From assembly GCF_016429255.1 (NCBI RefSeq), contig NZ_JAELUG010000005.1, positions 1 to 64,000 on the forward strand: a DNA stretch of 64,000 nucleotides, given 5' to 3'. Position numbers and translations under genes: made by a program. Origin of the DNA: Rhizobium sp. ASV8. Lineage in GTDB: Bacteria; Pseudomonadota; Alphaproteobacteria; Rhizobiales; Rhizobiaceae. Position 1 is the first letter of the stretch. Each line of letters starts with the position of its first letter. This document shows positions 17,527 through 25,895 of the stretch, piece by piece. Below the pieces are notes generated by a model, which worked only from the letters and a program-made list of their open reading frames with translations, was not told the origin of the DNA and did no database searches.

Positions 17527-18973
17527 ACGATTGTCCCTGTCGGCGTTGGTGGCCGCTCACCTGCACACCGTCTTCCGGCTGGAGCTTCAGGAAGCCGGGT
17601 ATGCCGAGTAGCGGGATCACGGCCATCAGCAGAAATGCCATGTGGAATTTTTCCGGCGTCAGCGGCGAGCCGTCCAGCGTGACCAGGCCAAGCAGCATTG
17701 CGGCGACGGAGACCCCGAAGCTGACGCTCAACTGCTGAAGGACGCCGCCGAGGCTGGTCGCACGGCTGAGCTGGGCTGCCGGCGTGTCGGAATATGACAG
17801 GGTATTGGAGGTCATGAACTGCGCTGCCCGCGCCAGCCCGAAGACGAAGACGTAGACGATGATGACCCAGTGCGGCGTGCTCGGCGTAATCAGCGCGAAA
17901 CCGGCGACGACGGCTGCGCCGAAGACAGCGCTCCATGTCAGGATTCGGTCGAAGCCGTAAAGCTTCAGAAGTTTCACCGATACGGGCCGCACGACAAGCG
18001 CGCTGAGAGCGCTGACGAAGGTCAGCGTGCCCGATACGATCGGACTGAGGCCAAAACCGACCTGCAGCATCAGCGGCAGCAGGAATGGAACGCCATTCAA
18101 CCCGACGCGACAGACACCGCCGGCCAAGGTGCCGATGCGGAAGGTGCGCAGCCGGAACAGGGTTAGGTCGACAGCCGGCGCCTCAGCCGTTCTGGCATAG
18201 CGGATGAAGCCTGCGAGCAGCAGGCCGGCGGCGGCGAGAGCGACGAAAATTGCCCAAACCGGAATAGTAGGGCGGCCGATATTCTCGATCCCGTATTGCA
18301 GCAACACGCAGCCGAGACCGACCATGACGAAGCCGGGAAAGTCGAACCTGATCGTTTTGTCGCGCTCGGTATCTTCGACATAACGCAATGCCATGAAGAT
18401 GCCGATCAGGCCAAAGGGCAGGTTCACCCAGAATATCCAGCGCCAGGAAAGATATGTCGTCAGGAAGCCGCCGAGCACCGGCCCGATGACCGGCCCGATG
18501 ACGGCGGGCAGGGTCATGTAGGTCATGGCGGTGACAAGCTGGCTGCGCGGGAAGCTGCGGATGAGGATGAGGCGCCCGACGGGCGTCATCATCGCGCCGC
18601 CGAAGCCCTGCAGCGCACGCGTGGCTATCAGCATCGGCAGGCTGGTCGCCAGGCCGCACAGGATCGAGCCGATCGTGAAGATGCAAAGGGAAAGCGCGAA
18701 TATGCGGCGTGCCCCAAACCGGTCCGCAAACCAGCCGCTCACCGGGATGAACATGGCAAGTGTGAGGATATAGGTGGTTACCGCCAGGTTCATGCGCACC
18801 GGGGTCGTTGCGAGGCTTTTGGCGATATCCGGTACAGCGGTGATGAGAATGGTCGAATCCAGCTGCTCCATCAGGAAGGCAACGGCAACGACGGCAGGGA
18901 TAATGTAACGCAGGCTAGGATTGCGTTCGACCGCGAAAGTCTGGCCCTGCGAATTGAGATCAGGCGAGTCCAT
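17522..18973 (-). CDS. DHA2 (EmrB/QacA) family MFS efflux transporter
   Basis: The product is 483 residues of the inner membrane and is strongly hydrophobic, in keeping with the 14 helices of this drug:proton antiporter family. Motif A appears as GWFADRFGARRIF after helix 2. The DHA2-type segments LMEQLDSTILITAVPDIAKS (helix 1) and SWRWIFWVNLPFGLIG (after helix 6) are clear. Families with this helix 1 export hydrophobic drugs or cations. The substrate cannot be told here. The gene stands alone, convergent with the prkA operon. Confidence 0.92.
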   Translation of the reverse strand: MDSPDLNSQGQTFAVERNPSLRYIIPAVVAVAFLMEQLDSTILITAVPDIAKSLATTPVRMNLAVTTYILTLAMFIPVSGWFADRFGARRIFALSLCIFTIGSILCGLATSLPMLIATRALQGFGGAMMTPVGRLILIRSFPRSQLVTAMTYMTLPAVIGPVIGPVLGGFLTTYLSWRWIFWVNLPFGLIGIFMALRYVEDTERDKTIRFDFPGFVMVGLGCVLLQYGIENIGRPTIPVWAIFVALAAAGLLLAGFIRYARTAEAPAVDLTLFRLRTFRIGTLAGGVCRVGLNGVPFLLPLMLQVGFGLSPIVSGTLTFVSALSALVVRPVSVKLLKLYGFDRILTWSAVFGAAVVAGFALITPSTPHWVIIVYVFVFGLARAAQFMTSNTLSYSDTPAAQLSRATSLGGVLQQLSVSFGVSVAAMLLGLVTLDGSPLTPEKFHMAFLLMAVIPLLGIPGFLKLQPEDGVQVSGHQRRQGQSS

Positions 18974-19203
18974 GGAATGTAATGGCTTTCCACCGCCTGA
19001 GGGGGCAGGCGTTTCCTATTGATATGACCATTATCCATGGCGCAGTGCAACAAAAACCGAACCATGAGAAGCTCGCGGAGACCAGGTTTGTCTCCTCACC
19101 TGGAGCGCGCCAGGATATCTCAGATGTGCTCGGCGCGCGTTAAGCTCTTGATCTTGCAACGGTCATTGTCGCGAGACCGACATGTTCTTTTACGCAACAT
19201 ATC

Positions 19204-20106
19204 TTAATTCGTCGTGGCGGGAGACTGCAGCGTCCAGCGCGCCTTGTCGAAAACGATGGCGGTTCGGATCTGTTCCGGCGATGTTCTTCGCAGCTCCAGC
19301 TGAAGATTGAAGCTATTGTTGCTCTGGAATTCCTTGAAGAAACTGAGCTTGGCGCCGAAGGCCTGCAGCGTCACGTCCTGTAGCGTGCCGATGGCATCGA
19401 GCGCGGTTTGAAAGTCCAGCCAGCGCGTTTCGTTGAGCAGCAGCACCACGGTGTCGACAAAGGTGCTGGCAATGGCCTTGCCGTCGTCATTGTCTGGCAT
19501 GATGACCTTGATGCGAATGGTATCGAGTTCGCCGGTCGGCTTGCCGCGGGCAATGATGAAGAACGATGCGGCCTTAGCGTCGCCGTAGGCGCCTTTCTGG
19601 ACGGCATAGCTGCATTCCGAGGTGCCGGCGCCCAGTTCGCTCGACCGCCATTGGCCCACGGACAGGCCAAATGTCACCAGATCCGAGCAAAGCTTCTCGC
19701 CGGATATTCTCCAGCTTCGCACGAAGGCGCTGCGCAGCGCGTCGACAGGCTCATCGAACAGGTGCGAGGTCTTGCGCGGGGGTGATTTCGCAACCACCGC
19801 CTTGGCCGGGGCGCTGGCGCTATGCACAGGAGGGCTTTCCGGTGCGGTGGTGTGACTGCCGGCCATGCTGTTGGAAGAGGCTGCGGCTGCGGGCGGGGGA
19901 GGCTTGCTCTCGGCACTCTGTGTCGGCGGAGGTGCGGTCTGCTGTTCCGATACGGGGAACAGATCGAGATGATAACGGTGATCCAGCGCTCTCAGATTTC
20001 GCATGTCGTTGGCAAGCAATGCGGTCGCGAGAATGATCGAGCCGATGACAACAGCCGCAATCCAGAACACAGCCCAGCTTTTCTTGCGAGGTGGCGCCAC
20101 CGACAT
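19204..20106 (-). CDS. Membrane-anchored hypothetical protein, 300 aa
   Basis: The product is 300 residues. A basic N-terminus (PPRKKSW) is followed by one membrane segment at about residues 11-33 (FWIAAVVIGSIILATALL). A low-complexity Pro/Ala/Ser linker spans about 55-115. A periplasmic globular domain (about 118-298) has a conserved-looking Cys pair (KLCSDL, TSECSY). It resembles a Rhizobiaceae-specific DUF (possibly DUF6030, which I cannot confirm). The architecture is that of an inner-membrane anchored periplasmic protein. It has no operon partner, and cutC downstream begins a separate unit. Confidence 0.75.
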   Translation of the reverse strand: MSVAPPRKKSWAVFWIAAVVIGSIILATALLANDMRNLRALDHRYHLDLFPVSEQQTAPPPTQSAESKPPPPAAAASSNSMAGSHTTAPESPPVHSASAPAKAVVAKSPPRKTSHLFDEPVDALRSAFVRSWRISGEKLCSDLVTFGLSVGQWRSSELGAGTSECSYAVQKGAYGDAKAASFFIIARGKPTGELDTIRIKVIMPDNDDGKAIASTFVDTVVLLLNETRWLDFQTALDAIGTLQDVTLQAFGAKLSFFKEFQSNNSFNLQLELRRTSPEQIRTAIVFDKARWTLQSPATTN

Positions 20107-20347
20107 GATCGAGATCTACAGCTACTCCCGAGGAAACCTGCCTTGCTGCAACGACCGCATGTTGCGCAGCTCGCCCATGCCTACAGCATATGCGTTTATG
20201 AACGATTGATCATTCTAATGTTTCTTTGTCAATTCATGATGTTGCTGCGAGCAGCGATAGAAAAAGCACGCAGCGGTTTTCCGTCCGGAATTGCAACGAG
20301 ACAACAGCATGCAGCAGCGACGAGATTCCGTGAAAAGCTGAACCGCC

Positions 20348-21058
20348 CTAGGCGAAGTAGGCTTTCAGTGCCTTCACGGTCGCCGCATCGGTGTGACGGG
20401 AAGATGGTGTCGAGAATCCAAGATCGAGCAGGCGCTCGTCGTTCTCCATCACAGTCACCGCACCGGAGGAGTGGATTTCGCCGATCTGAAGTCGCGGCCA
20501 CAATTGGCCGACCGTCGCCAGCGAGACGCCCGCGCCCGGCATGATGGAGATACGGCCGGCAGCGAGAGCAATTGCCCGCTCCAGCACGTCAACGCCTTCT
20601 GCTCCCGTCTTTGCACAGCCTGAAGTCAGGATGCGCTCGAAACCGAGGGAGACGGCCATTTCGACCGCCTCTCCGATATCCGGAACCAGATCGAATGCGC
20701 GATGCAACGTTTTGCCAAGAGTGCCTGAATGTGCCACCAGTGCGGAGAGCGTGTCGAAATCGAGGCGCCCGTCGGGCAACGAGGCGCCGAATACTACCCC
20801 CGGCAGGCCGGCGTTACGGCATGCGTCGATATCGCGCTTCATGACGTCGAGCTCATCGGCCGAATAGATGAAGCTGCCGGCGCGGGGGCGGATCATGGCA
20901 TAAGAGGGGACAGGCAGGTCTGCCGCCGCGGCAATCAGCCCGGCGCTCGGCGTGAGGCCGCCGACAGAGAGCGCGCTGCACAGCTCGATGCGATCTGCGC
21001 CGCCGGCAATGGCGGTCTTGAGGCCGGAGATATCATCGACGCAGATCTCAAGCAGCAT
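20348..21058 (-). CDS. cutC: CutC family TIM-barrel protein
   Basis: The product is 236 residues. It opens MLLEICVDDISGLKTAIAGG with the ADRIELCSALSVGGLTPS motif that defines CutC. YAMIRPRAGSF and LHRAFDLV follow, and ILTSGC lies in the second half. The family was named for copper tolerance in E. coli, but that role is disputed and the fold is an enzyme-like TIM barrel. Here the start codon overlaps the end of an amino-sugar-type ROK kinase by 11 bases. Such coupling argues for a role in sugar metabolism (inference). Confidence 0.93.
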   Translation of the reverse strand: MLLEICVDDISGLKTAIAGGADRIELCSALSVGGLTPSAGLIAAAADLPVPSYAMIRPRAGSFIYSADELDVMKRDIDACRNAGLPGVVFGASLPDGRLDFDTLSALVAHSGTLGKTLHRAFDLVPDIGEAVEMAVSLGFERILTSGCAKTGAEGVDVLERAIALAAGRISIMPGAGVSLATVGQLWPRLQIGEIHSSGAVTVMENDERLLDLGFSTPSSRHTDAATVKALKAYFA

Positions 21059-21974
21059 GGTCGTGTTCTCCGATATATTGCAGTCCCAGCAGGGCGGCGC
21101 CGATCAGTCCCGGTTCGAGCTTGCACTGGCTGGGAACGACCAGCGGCCGGCCGAACTTCCGCAGGGTGCGGTCGCGCACCGCTTCGTCCAGCCGCGCCAG
21201 GAGCGGTTCGACATTGGACAGGCCGCCGCCGACTGGAACAATGGTGGCACCGGTTATATTGATCGTCAGGGCCAGCGGCGAGGCAACCAGATCGATCATG
21301 ACGTCGATGGTGCGTTGCGCCTCAGCATCGTCCTTCAGCCATTGGTCGATGATTTCTTCGCTCGACAATTCGACACCATGCAGCGTCTTGTGCACGCGTT
21401 CGATGCCACGGGCGCCGCCGACAGTGTCGACGCAGCCCTTCTGACCGCAGCCGCAGGGATAGGCGGGGATGGCGGCCGGCGGATTGCCGGCAAAGGACGC
21501 GATGATGGGACCGTGACCCCATTCGCCGGCAAAACCGCCGGCGGCGTTGACGAGGCGGCCATCCGCTACCAGGCCGCCGCCGACGCCGGTGCCGAGAATG
21601 GCGCCGAAGACAATGCGATGGCCTCGGCCCGCACCCGACATGGCCTCGGCCATGGCGAAGCAATCCGCATCATTGGCGATCAGTACGGGGTAGCCGAGTT
21701 CGGCCTCCAGATCGGCTGCAAGGTGCCGACCATGGATGCAGGGTATGTTGGCGCAGGTCAGCGCCTGCGTGTCGGGATCGACGACTCCGGCGATGGAGAA
21801 GGAGAGGCATGCCGGCTTCTCACCCGCTTCGGCGATGACACCGCGCAAGGCTGCGACGAACTCGGAAAAATCATGCTTTGGGGTAGGGCGCCGCGCCAGC
21901 GGCAGGATGTCGGTCATGGAGCGGGCGATTCCGCCCTTGATGGCGCTGCCGCCGATGTCGAAGGAAACGATCAT
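21048..21974 (-). CDS. ROK family sugar kinase
   Basis: The product is 308 residues from ATG 21974 (MIVSFDIGGSAIKGGI). The ATP-binding FDIGGSAIKGG lies at the N-terminus, and the ROK signature GTGVGGGLVADG ... GEWGH spans about 128-160. The zinc site CGCGQKGCVDT follows, with His in GEWGH. It lacks an HTH domain, so it is a kinase and not a repressor. N-acetylglucosamine or N-acetylmannosamine kinase are the closest in pattern, with the substrate uncertain. Its end overlaps cutC, and it lies 87 bases after the histidine kinase stop. Confidence 0.88.
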   Translation of the reverse strand: MIVSFDIGGSAIKGGIARSMTDILPLARRPTPKHDFSEFVAALRGVIAEAGEKPACLSFSIAGVVDPDTQALTCANIPCIHGRHLAADLEAELGYPVLIANDADCFAMAEAMSGAGRGHRIVFGAILGTGVGGGLVADGRLVNAAGGFAGEWGHGPIIASFAGNPPAAIPAYPCGCGQKGCVDTVGGARGIERVHKTLHGVELSSEEIIDQWLKDDAEAQRTIDVMIDLVASPLALTINITGATIVPVGGGLSNVEPLLARLDEAVRDRTLRKFGRPLVVPSQCKLEPGLIGAALLGLQYIGEHDHAA

Positions 21975-22061
21975 GAATACAGACCTGCAAGAAACATGCG
22001 GCACTTGCTCGCACCCTTTGCCCGTCTTTGCAAGGCTATTCCTTCTGGCGCCATGCGGCCA

Positions 22062-23414
22062 TCAACCGCGCGGCAGCGTGATCCTTGCTTCGAAGCCGTC
22101 CGGTCTTCCCGTGGCGGGCGAGAGGAGATCGACGCGCCCGCCGATCTGATTGACGATGCGCTCGACGATGGAAAGTCCAAGGCCGGAACCGGCAGCTTTC
22201 GTCTTGCCGCGCCAGAAGCGCTTCTTCAGGCCGGCGAGTTCCTCCTGCGAAAGCACGGTGCCGCCGTTGACGACCCGGACGGTGCCGTCATCGACGCGGA
22301 CAGTCACTTCGTCGTCCACCGGTCCATGGATCAAGGCGTTCTCGATCAGGTTGCGCATGACGATTGCGAAGGCATCGATATCGATGTTGCGGATCAGTCT
22401 TTCCTTGGTGTCGTCTTCCAGCAGGACGCGGCCGGCGGTGCCGGTATCGCGATCGTAGTCACCGATTACGGTTTCGATGACGTCGATCAGATCGATCGGT
22501 TTTTCGCCGGCGCCGATGCCTGCCTGGGCGCGGGACAGCTGCAGCAGCTTTTCGGCCAGGCGGCCGAGATTGGAAAGCGACGTTTCGATGCGGGCGGCAC
22601 GTTCGGTCGACTGCCCGGGCGGCAGTTCCGCGAGCAGGCGCTGGGTTTGCGCGAGGGCGCCCGCAATCGGTGTGCGCAATTCATGCGCGCTGTTGGCGGA
22701 GAATTCTCGTTCCGCTTCGAGGGCGAGCCGGAGGCGATCGAGCAGCAGATTGACGGAACGAGCGATCGGCTGCAATTCGCGCGGCAGGGTTTCGCTGTCC
22801 AGCGGCATCATGTTGCCGCCGTCCTTGGTGGCGATCTGCGATCGCAGGCGATCGATCGGGCGCAGCGAGCGGCCGACGACGAGGCCGATGGCGACAATGC
22901 TGGCGGGGATGAGGGCCAGCAGTGGCCACAGCAGCGCGACGCCGCTTTCGCGGGATGCTTCGCGCCGGTTCTTGAAGGCGTCGGCGACGTGCAGGAAGAT
23001 CGTGCCGTCGGCCGACGATTCCGTGTAGATGCGGTACCGCGGCGTATTGTGGAAGCCGATTTCCAGCGGCACTTCGTAGGCTGTCGGCGGGGCATCGTGC
23101 GAGTGGAGGATCACCTTGCCGTTGGCGTCGAGCACCTGATAGGTCAGATATTCTCGGTTCAGCCCCTTATTGAGCTGTTCGAGGCTTTGGGGATCGCCCG
23201 AATGGTCGCGATTGGCCAGGTCGTCCAGCACCAGGGGCAGCAATCGCTCTGCGGTTTCCTGTAGCGCGCCATCGAAAGTCTCGGACAATTCCTTGTTGAC
23301 GACATAGACACCGATGCCGACCGCGATCAGCCAGAAAAGCACGACGGTGCCCGTGAGCGCGGCGATCAGGCGCCAGGTGATGCTTGCGCGGCTCGGCTCC
23401 TTGTGTTCCGTCAT
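22062..23414 (-). CDS. Two-component sensor histidine kinase
   Basis: The product is 450 residues of the inner membrane. TM1 spans about residues 15-40, then a periplasmic sensor region (about 41-157) and TM2 about 158-181. A HAMP-like linker (RSLRPIDRLRSQI) follows. The phosphorylated His is H244 in the H-box (SAHELRTPIAG), and the HATPase_c domain has the N-box NLIENALIHG and G-box GSGLGLSIVERI. It starts four bases before the end of its response regulator, so the two are translationally coupled. The signal is unknown. Confidence 0.94.
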   Translation of the reverse strand: MTEHKEPSRASITWRLIAALTGTVVLFWLIAVGIGVYVVNKELSETFDGALQETAERLLPLVLDDLANRDHSGDPQSLEQLNKGLNREYLTYQVLDANGKVILHSHDAPPTAYEVPLEIGFHNTPRYRIYTESSADGTIFLHVADAFKNRREASRESGVALLWPLLALIPASIVAIGLVVGRSLRPIDRLRSQIATKDGGNMMPLDSETLPRELQPIARSVNLLLDRLRLALEAEREFSANSAHELRTPIAGALAQTQRLLAELPPGQSTERAARIETSLSNLGRLAEKLLQLSRAQAGIGAGEKPIDLIDVIETVIGDYDRDTGTAGRVLLEDDTKERLIRNIDIDAFAIVMRNLIENALIHGPVDDEVTVRVDDGTVRVVNGGTVLSQEELAGLKKRFWRGKTKAAGSGLGLSIVERIVNQIGGRVDLLSPATGRPDGFEARITLPRG

Positions 23415-24070
23415 CTGTCACCCAGGCTGTAGCCTACGCCTCGGGCCGTGCGGATACGGTCCTTGCCGATCTTCTTTCTGAGGCGGCTGACATAGACTTC
23501 GACCGTGTTGCTCTCGATTTCGGAACCGAAGGCATAGAGCGCCTCTTCGATCTTGTCCTTCGAGACGATAGCGCCCGGTCGTGCGACCAGCAGATCCAGC
23601 ACGGCCCATTCACGACCTGTCAGGATGATGTTCTTGCCCTCGAGCCGGACCAGCCGTTGGGGCTGATCGATCTCAAGGTCGGCAAAGCGGACGGTCGGCT
23701 GCGGGCTGCCGATGTAGCGACGGGCAACCGCCAGGATACGGGCGCTGAGCTCGCCAAGATTGAAGGGTTTTACGAGGTAATCGTCAGCGCCACTGTTCAG
23801 GCCCTCGATACGATCGGAGATCTGGTCGCGCGCCGTCAGGATGATGACCGGGGTTTCGTCGGGCTTGCGGCGCAGGCGCTTCAGAAACTCGATGCCGCTG
23901 CCGTCCGGGAGCTGCAGGTCCAAAAGGACAAGACCGTAATTGACGGCACTGGTCACTTCATCGGCGTCGGCCAGGTTTTTCACCCAGTCGACGGCATGGG
24001 CGCTTGCCGCAATATGGTCGCGAACGGCGCTGCCGATCGTATCATCGTCTTCCACAAGAAGAATCCGCAC
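23411..24070 (-). CDS. OmpR-family response regulator
   Basis: I chose GTG 24070 because GAGAGGG lies just upstream and the protein then opens VRILLVEDDDTIG, the standard receiver start, giving 219 residues. The acidic pocket is D8-D9-D10, the phosphoacceptor is D51 (LVLLDLQLPDGSG), and Lys lies in LVKPF. The winged helix spans about 125-215 (ILTGREWAVLDLLVARPG, then VSRLRKKIG). It is a DNA-binding partner of the downstream kinase. It may control the kinase, ROK and cutC genes in the same direction (inference). Confidence 0.94.
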   Translation of the reverse strand: MRILLVEDDDTIGSAVRDHIAASAHAVDWVKNLADADEVTSAVNYGLVLLDLQLPDGSGIEFLKRLRRKPDETPVIILTARDQISDRIEGLNSGADDYLVKPFNLGELSARILAVARRYIGSPQPTVRFADLEIDQPQRLVRLEGKNIILTGREWAVLDLLVARPGAIVSKDKIEEALYAFGSEIESNTVEVYVSRLRKKIGKDRIRTARGVGYSLGDR

Positions 24071-24296
24071 CTTAGCCCTCTCAACCGTTGACTGCGCTTC
24101 AGTTAATGCCGACGAACCTATCGGGTCAATAACGGCCAAAATAGGCCATGTGGAGATATGCTCTTCAAGGGGGCGCACCTTTGCCGAAAACGTTCCCGGC
24201 GCCTATGGACAGACAGGAACGCCGTGGTTACTTCTTTGCCTCCGGAACGAAGCGGCCAATGGATTGCCGCAGCAAGCCATTGGAGGTTGTTCGGTC

Positions 24297-24752
24297 ATGC
24301 TGAAGGGAATTTCGCCGCTGTTGAATGCGGATGTGCTTTACGCGCTGAAATCGATGGGGCATGGCGACATGCTCGTCGTTGTCGACACGAATTTCCCCGC
24401 CGAGGCCATTGCGAGCCAGACGGTTCTGGGCGAGCTGCTGCGCATCGACAACGTGCCGGCGGCCGACGCCGTTGCCGCGATCTTGTCGCTGATGCCTCTC
24501 GATACCTTCATCGAGGACGCGGCGACGCGCATGGAAGTTGTTGGTGCACCAGATGAGGTGCCGCAGGTTCAGCGCGAGGTTCAGGCTGCGATCGACAAGG
24601 CCGAAGGCAAGCATTGGCCGTTGTCGCCGGTCGAACGCTTCGCTTTTTACGAGCGCGCCAAGGATGCCTATTGCATCATCCAGACGGGCGAGCGCCGCTT
24701 CTACGGTTGTTTCACCTTGACCAAGGGCGTCATCCCGCCGGAAAATGCGTGA
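24297..24752 (+). CDS. RbsD/FucU family sugar mutarotase
   Basis: The product is 151 residues from ATG 24297 with TGGAGG ten bases upstream. Family segments are MLKGISPLLNADVLYALKSM, GHGDMLVVVDTNFPA and, at the C-terminus, IIQTGERRFYGCFTLTKGVI. RbsD/FucU proteins convert ring or anomeric forms of sugars (fucose, ribose). The conserved His and Asp of GHGDxxVVxD are present. It lies directly upstream of the SorC regulator, so it probably serves the polyol/sugar locus that follows. Confidence 0.9.
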   Translation: MLKGISPLLNADVLYALKSMGHGDMLVVVDTNFPAEAIASQTVLGELLRIDNVPAADAVAAILSLMPLDTFIEDAATRMEVVGAPDEVPQVQREVQAAIDKAEGKHWPLSPVERFAFYERAKDAYCIIQTGERRFYGCFTLTKGVIPPENA

Positions 24753-24794
24753 TCCGATCATCGGAGAAAAGCGCTGTTTCGATAAAGGAATGTG

Positions 24795-25748
24795 ATGGCG
24801 AAGAAGCTGGATTCCCAAGGGCGGCTCGATGATGCGGCGCGCGCCGGTTGGCTCTACTATGTCGCCGGGCGGACGCAGGACGAGATCGCAGCCGCAATGG
24901 GAATCTCTCGCCAGTCGGCACAGCGGCTGGTGTCGCTCGCCGTTGCCGAGCGGCTGATCAAGGTTCGGCTCGATCATCCAATCGCGGCCTGTCTGGAATA
25001 TGCTGCGGCGCTGAAACGGAAATTCGATCTCAAGCATGTCGACGTGGTGCCGAGCGATCCGGACAGTGCATCGTCGACGGTCGGCATCGCTGAGGCTGGA
25101 GCGGCGGAGATCGAGCGCTGGCTGAGGCGCGGCGATCCGATCGTGGTGGCGATCGGTACGGGGCGCACGCTGAAGGCTGCGGTCGACCAGTTGCCGGCGA
25201 TCGAGTGTCTGCAGCATCGGGTGGTGTCGCTGACCGGCAATATCGGGCCGGATGGTTCGGCCGCCTACTACAACGTCATCTTCAGCATGGCAGACGTCGT
25301 CAAGGCGCGGCATTTTCCCATGCCGCTGCCAGTGCTGGTGTCGTCCGCGGAGGAGCGCGAGCTGCTGCATGCGCAGGCGCTCGTGCGCTCGACGCTTGAT
25401 ATCAGCGCGCAGGCCGACGTCACCTTTGTCGGCATCGGCGAAATGGGCATTGAAGCCCCGCTCTGTCTCGACGGATTTCTCGAGAAAGACGAAATGCTCG
25501 CCCTGATGCAGCGCGGCGCCGCCGGCGAGATCTGTGGCTGGGTCTTCGATGGCGAGGGCAAACTCATGCCCGACGATGTCAACGAGCGCGTGGCAAGTGC
25601 GCCGATCCCCTCGCGCGACACCTCTGCCGTCATCGGAATCGCCAAGGGAAAACGCAAGTTCGAGGCGATCAAGGCTGCCGTCATCGGCCGCCAAATCAAT
25701 GGTTTGATCACCGACGAGGCAGTTGCCGAGTTTTTGCTCAAGGATTGA
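24795..25748 (+). CDS. SorC family sugar-binding transcriptional regulator (polyol operon)
   Basis: The product is 317 residues. An N-terminal HTH (QDEIAAAMGISRQSAQRLVS, about residues 27-50) is joined to a SorC-type effector domain (about 60-315) that binds phosphosugar. The C-terminus has the family's TDEAVAEFLL. It lies directly upstream of the sorbitol/mannitol-type ABC operon in the same direction, in the position of smoC. AAGGA precedes the ATG, and GTG 24792 is an alternative. Its likely operator is the TTGCTCACGAGCAA palindrome at 25845-25858. Confidence 0.92.
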   Translation: MAKKLDSQGRLDDAARAGWLYYVAGRTQDEIAAAMGISRQSAQRLVSLAVAERLIKVRLDHPIAACLEYAAALKRKFDLKHVDVVPSDPDSASSTVGIAEAGAAEIERWLRRGDPIVVAIGTGRTLKAAVDQLPAIECLQHRVVSLTGNIGPDGSAAYYNVIFSMADVVKARHFPMPLPVLVSSAEERELLHAQALVRSTLDISAQADVTFVGIGEMGIEAPLCLDGFLEKDEMLALMQRGAAGEICGWVFDGEGKLMPDDVNERVASAPIPSRDTSAVIGIAKGKRKFEAIKAAVIGRQINGLITDEAVAEFLLKD

Positions 25749-25816
25749 GCAAAAAATTTAGTCCATAAAAACAAAATGATAGGCTGCTTGCTCGGCAATG
25801 CAGCAACGAATTCGCA

Positions 25817-25845
25817 TTGACATTTTGTCGCAACGAGTGAGTAAT
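25817..25845 (+). promoter_or_regulatory. Sigma70-type promoter of the smo-like operon
   Basis: TTGACA at 25817-25822, a 17-base spacer and AGTAAT at 25840-25845. The start of the operator palindrome lies on the last base of the -10 element. The ABC binding-protein gene starts 51 bases downstream of it. Confidence 0.6.
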
Positions 25846-25858
25846 TGCTCACGAGCAA
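25845..25858. promoter_or_regulatory. Candidate SorC operator palindrome
   Basis: The 14-base TTGCTCACGAGCAA is an inverted repeat (TTGCTC-AC-GAGCAA). GTGAG-N6-CTCAC overlaps it on the left and GAGCA-N7-TGCTC on the right. The cluster of nested palindromes over the -10 region is what a SorC/DeoR-type repressor site would look like. Confidence 0.6.
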
Positions 25859-25895
25859 AGCGAATGCTCATTTTTAATCTTCTGGGGAGGAAGAT

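Noticed and set aside
20952..23264. A 770-codon plus-strand open frame
   Set aside because: It runs antisense across the cutC, ROK and histidine kinase genes. High GC content makes such shadow frames common, and its composition (Asp/Arg/Gly/Ala-rich, no motif) is unnatural.
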